Source: Takakia lepidozioides (Eukaryota > Streptophyta > Takakiopsida > Takakiales > Takakiaceae). From it: a stretch of 60,000 bases of DNA. Shown piece after piece: positions 57,546 to 60,000 of this stretch; the stretch's first letter is position 1; each line of letters begins with the position of its first letter. The translations under genes were made by a program, and so were the position numbers. Under the pieces are notes generated by a model. It searched no databases, was not told the origin of the DNA, and worked only from the letters and a program-made list of their open reading frames with translations. The stretch is from the NCBI GenBank assembly GCA_030704615.1, contig CM060733.1:53632001-53692000 (forward strand), given 5' to 3'.

Positions 57546-58992
57546 GTGTTACGTGGGGAAGGTGCACATTGTGAGTGTCATCACGGAGTTACCCAGGGTT
57601 CTGAGGGGAGTACGGCTACAGGCAATAGCAGTGAGAGTGGGTTCACCAGACAAGGTGTTCGTTTCAGACCACCTTCACCTCCACCCTCAACTAGTGCAGA
57701 GTCAGACACAGACTTGGAGGCTTCATCAACATGTGTGCAGTTTCATTCGCCATTGTTGTGGGACGACATGGAGGAGATGTATGGAGCTACCAAGGGGCCT
57801 CGTAGGTACTCTGGAGCTGTGGGCACAATCGAGTTGGATGGCTTTATCCAGGAGTTCGACAGCTGGTGTGATTTGCAGTAGATGCGCAATCCACAGCTAT
57901 TCACCCCATTCATGGCGTGGAAGGGACTGTTCCAGCATTTGGAAGGCCCGCCCATGGACGATTACCACAAGTTCAGGCGAGGACATGAAGCAGAGATTGA
58001 GGAGTGGAGGATGTATTGGTCACCTGACTACGTCTCCATTACTCGAGGCACGACGCGACTAGTAGCTGCATCAGTACCAATATCTCCCACTGCCAGCACT
58101 AGTAGTGGAACAAGTAGTGTTGGTACTTCTGCAGGTGGTACCAGTTCAAAAGGTGCTACTACTCCTCCTGCCACGACTACAACACATGTGCCTAGATTCA
58201 ACCCGGTGGTGGAGTTCTTCCAGGAGTTGCGGAGGAACTACCAAGGTGTACGGACAGAGAAGCTGCGAAGTTTGCAAGACTTCCAGCGCAAACCCAGTGA
58301 GAGCTTGCGAGAGGCCTACACTCATATGAGGCGCTTGATAAGTGTGACCCAAAGGGTTACTGAAGCTCAGGCAATCTTGTTTTGGTATGGAATTTTGGAC
58401 AAGGAGCTCAGGAGAAGGGTGCGGGATGCAACCCTGTTACAAGCAGCCCAACCCACATTAGCAGATGTGTTAGGCACAAGGGACTGCCCAACAACGTGGT
58501 CAGGGGGGCAAGGTTTCCCAACCCAAGTTCCATGGAGCTTACAGGGGACCTCAGGTGCAAAGGCCCGTGGCATCTTTTGCAGGCCAACAGCAACCGGGGG
58601 TGATATGTTGGACATGTGGAGGACCCCATGTCAAGAGAGATTGCCCAGAGAGTGGCAAAAGGCCGGCACAAGCACAGCCTGCACAGTTGCAGTGTGGGCA
58701 TTGTGGCAAGTATGGGCATGGAGATGCCCAGTGTTATGACTTGCATCCTGAGTTGCGCCCAGGCCAGTTCCAAGGGAACAATGGTGGCCGGGGGCGAGGT
58801 GGACCAGCCCAGAGAGGACGAGGTGGTCGGGCACGAGGTGCAGGCCAAGGGCAAGCTCAACATGGCCAAGGACGCGGAGGTCAGGGTGTTGACCAAGGCA
58901 TGGCCAACTGGCTTCAGCAGCTAGAGCAGAGGCTCGCTGCCATGGCCACAGCCCAGGCGGTACCGGCGGGATGGTCCACCTCCTGCGCCTGA
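57546..58992 (+). pseudogene. Ty3/gypsy gag with two zinc knuckles
   Basis: One frame from 57546 to 58460 is interrupted by TAG at 57879-57881. It reads KGPRRYSGAVGTIELDGFIQ, then FTPFMAWKGLFQHLEGPPMD and FFQELRRNYQGVRTEKLRSL, then QDFQRKPSESLREAYTHMRR and ILDKELRRRVRDATL. This is the capsid fold of plant retrotransposon gag. After a frame change near 58480 it continues KFHGAYRGPQVQRPVASF into two CCHC-like knuckles, CWTCGGPHVKRDC and CGHCGKYGHGDAQC. A Gly/Arg/Gln-rich tail closes at 58992. Gag packages element RNA into particles. This copy cannot make the full protein without suppression of the stop and a frameshift. Confidence 0.82.
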
Positions 58993-59329
58993 GGGAGGAG
59001 ATATGGGAGGCATGGGATTCATGTGCGGAGCAGCGCTACCACTAGAGCAAGTGGAGTCTGCTGCAGCCGTGACTTGAGGAGCATCACGAGTTCCTGAGCC
59101 ACGAGGTGCAGAGGTGGAATTGGATCCACAGCGTGGGGAGGCAAGCCGTCAGGCGAGGCTTCCTCAGTCATTCACATTGGCGGAGACAGTGTCGACGCCA
59201 TCCATGGCACATAGTTCTCGCCTGACTGTTACCGAGGCGGAGGTTACTATGCCATAGGGGAGATCTACACGTGCAGCACTGACACCTGCTACCAAGGCTA
59301 GTGCAGCCGGTGTTGTTGGGGGCAGCCAC

Positions 59330-60000
59330 CTCTGTGTGTCAAGCCCCACTGTTCTTGGCAACCATGATTGCGACGCTGGGGGTAAGACCAGCTGCAGTGT
59401 TCAGACTAGCAGCAACACTCTGTGAGAGTGGGGAGGTCACTTCATCTTCTGCGGAGTTAGTGGAAGGTGTAGTGGCAGAGGGATCCTCGGATTTGAGGGT
59501 CAAGACTGCCACGGCTGCGCCATGGCAAGTTGTAGCTGCCAGGTTGACGGAGCTGCCAGCTATGCCAGCCTTTGAGCGCGCCATGGTGACACCTGGAGTT
59601 GTCTTGTTAGACAACCAGGATGACATTTTCACTTTGAGTGGACCGGCAGGCAAGAAGTACCGGCCACTGCGGGTCTTGTTGGACTCAGGAGCTCAGCCAC
59701 TGATGTTGGGCAGAGCTGCTATTGCAGGTTTGGGCCTCATGGAGGCGGATATGGAGCCTTGTCCTTTCCAGATACAGACATCTCTGGGAGGATCAGAGCA
59801 GGCTCAGGGCATGACACGACGTGAGTTGGCCATTGGACTACAGTCGGATCATCCTGTAGATGGCTCAGTGATGCGAGCCAAGGCCATTGTGACAGACGCG
59901 GTCTCTTACGATGTCCTCGTTGGTGGGGCAGTGTTATATCCCATGGGCTTCACCCTGGACTTTTGGGAGGAGTCAGCATCCTACAGGCCTAGATGGCAGT
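59330..60000 (+). CDS. Ty3/gypsy pol start: aspartic protease, continues beyond window
   Basis: The frame is open from about 59330 to the right edge. It reads PPLFLATM-like lead, AAPWQVVAARLTELPAMPAF, LSGPAGKKYRPLRVLLDSGA and QPLMLGRAAIAGLGLMEADM, with the catalytic triad DSGA. Then come the flap region and AIVTDAVSYDVLVGGAVLYP and MGFTLDFWEE. This is the retropepsin of a Ty3/gypsy polyprotein. Reverse transcriptase, RNase H and integrase are expected beyond position 60000. The 340 bp between gag and this frame hold no recognised domain. Confidence 0.82.

Overview
The window is nuclear DNA of a land plant, most probably a large, repeat-rich genome of a seed-free vascular plant such as a fern (inference). 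The evidence is intron-containing plant genes (a Mn-type metal tolerance protein, a CHX cation/H+ exchanger fragment, a RING-H2 protein), decayed PPR genes carrying the OSB-type PDF motif, and many transposons (CACTA, several LINE types, a SINE, Ty3/gypsy). Only the metal transporter at the left edge looks like an intact host gene. Almost everything else is mobile, repeated or broken.

Layout. 0-1.9 kb: 5' part of an MTP/CDF transporter, minus strand, five exons, running off the left edge. 2.3-3.5 kb: 3' end of a LINE (RNase H, Cys finger, nuclease-like tail). 5.7-7.9 kb: 5' half of a decayed gene with a ParB-like domain; its last intron holds a palindromic repeat. 8.9-14.8 kb: PPR/PDF pseudogenes with internal tandem amplification. 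14.78-21.43 kb: a CACTA-type element with a 3-bp target duplication, holding a SINE, a LINE and more PPR/PDF debris. 21.4-22.6 kb: further PDF debris. 23.5-23.9 kb: a second CACTA-like terminus. 24.0-31.3 kb: a minus-strand LINE with endonuclease, reverse transcriptase and a chromodomain-like tail, split by about 2.7 kb that carries a CHX fragment. 31.5-31.9 kb: a plus-strand ORF with a 2A-like motif. 33.4-37.6 kb: two diverged copies of one unrecognised gene around a palindromic repeat block. 37.6-45.1 kb: unrecognised or decayed coding pieces, a transposase-like fragment and a RING-H2 exon. 45.8-46.9 kb: 96-bp and 53-bp tandem repeats. 47.6-48.2 kb: an unrecognised basic protein exon. 48.8-50.8 kb: AGTGG/CCACT-rich repeats, an exact 191-bp tandem duplication and a minus-strand PDF fragment. 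51.0-54.3 kb: 3' half of the ParB-like gene, encoding a beta-class DNA N-methyltransferase domain. 54.5-55.5 kb: palindromic repeats. 55.7-60 kb: 5' end of a Ty3/gypsy element with an extra ORF, gag and protease.

The most interesting signal is the pair of minus-strand half genes at 6.06-7.88 and 51.0-54.3 kb. They share the same exon end, splice donor, intron phase and intronic palindromic repeat. Together they outline a family joining a ParB-like domain to a bacterial-type DNA N-methyltransferase. Both copies carry stops or frameshifts here. The second theme is palindrome-rich satellites. One set is built around a CGGCGCC core and another around GGGACCGCC/GGCGGTCCC arms; both recur at several places.
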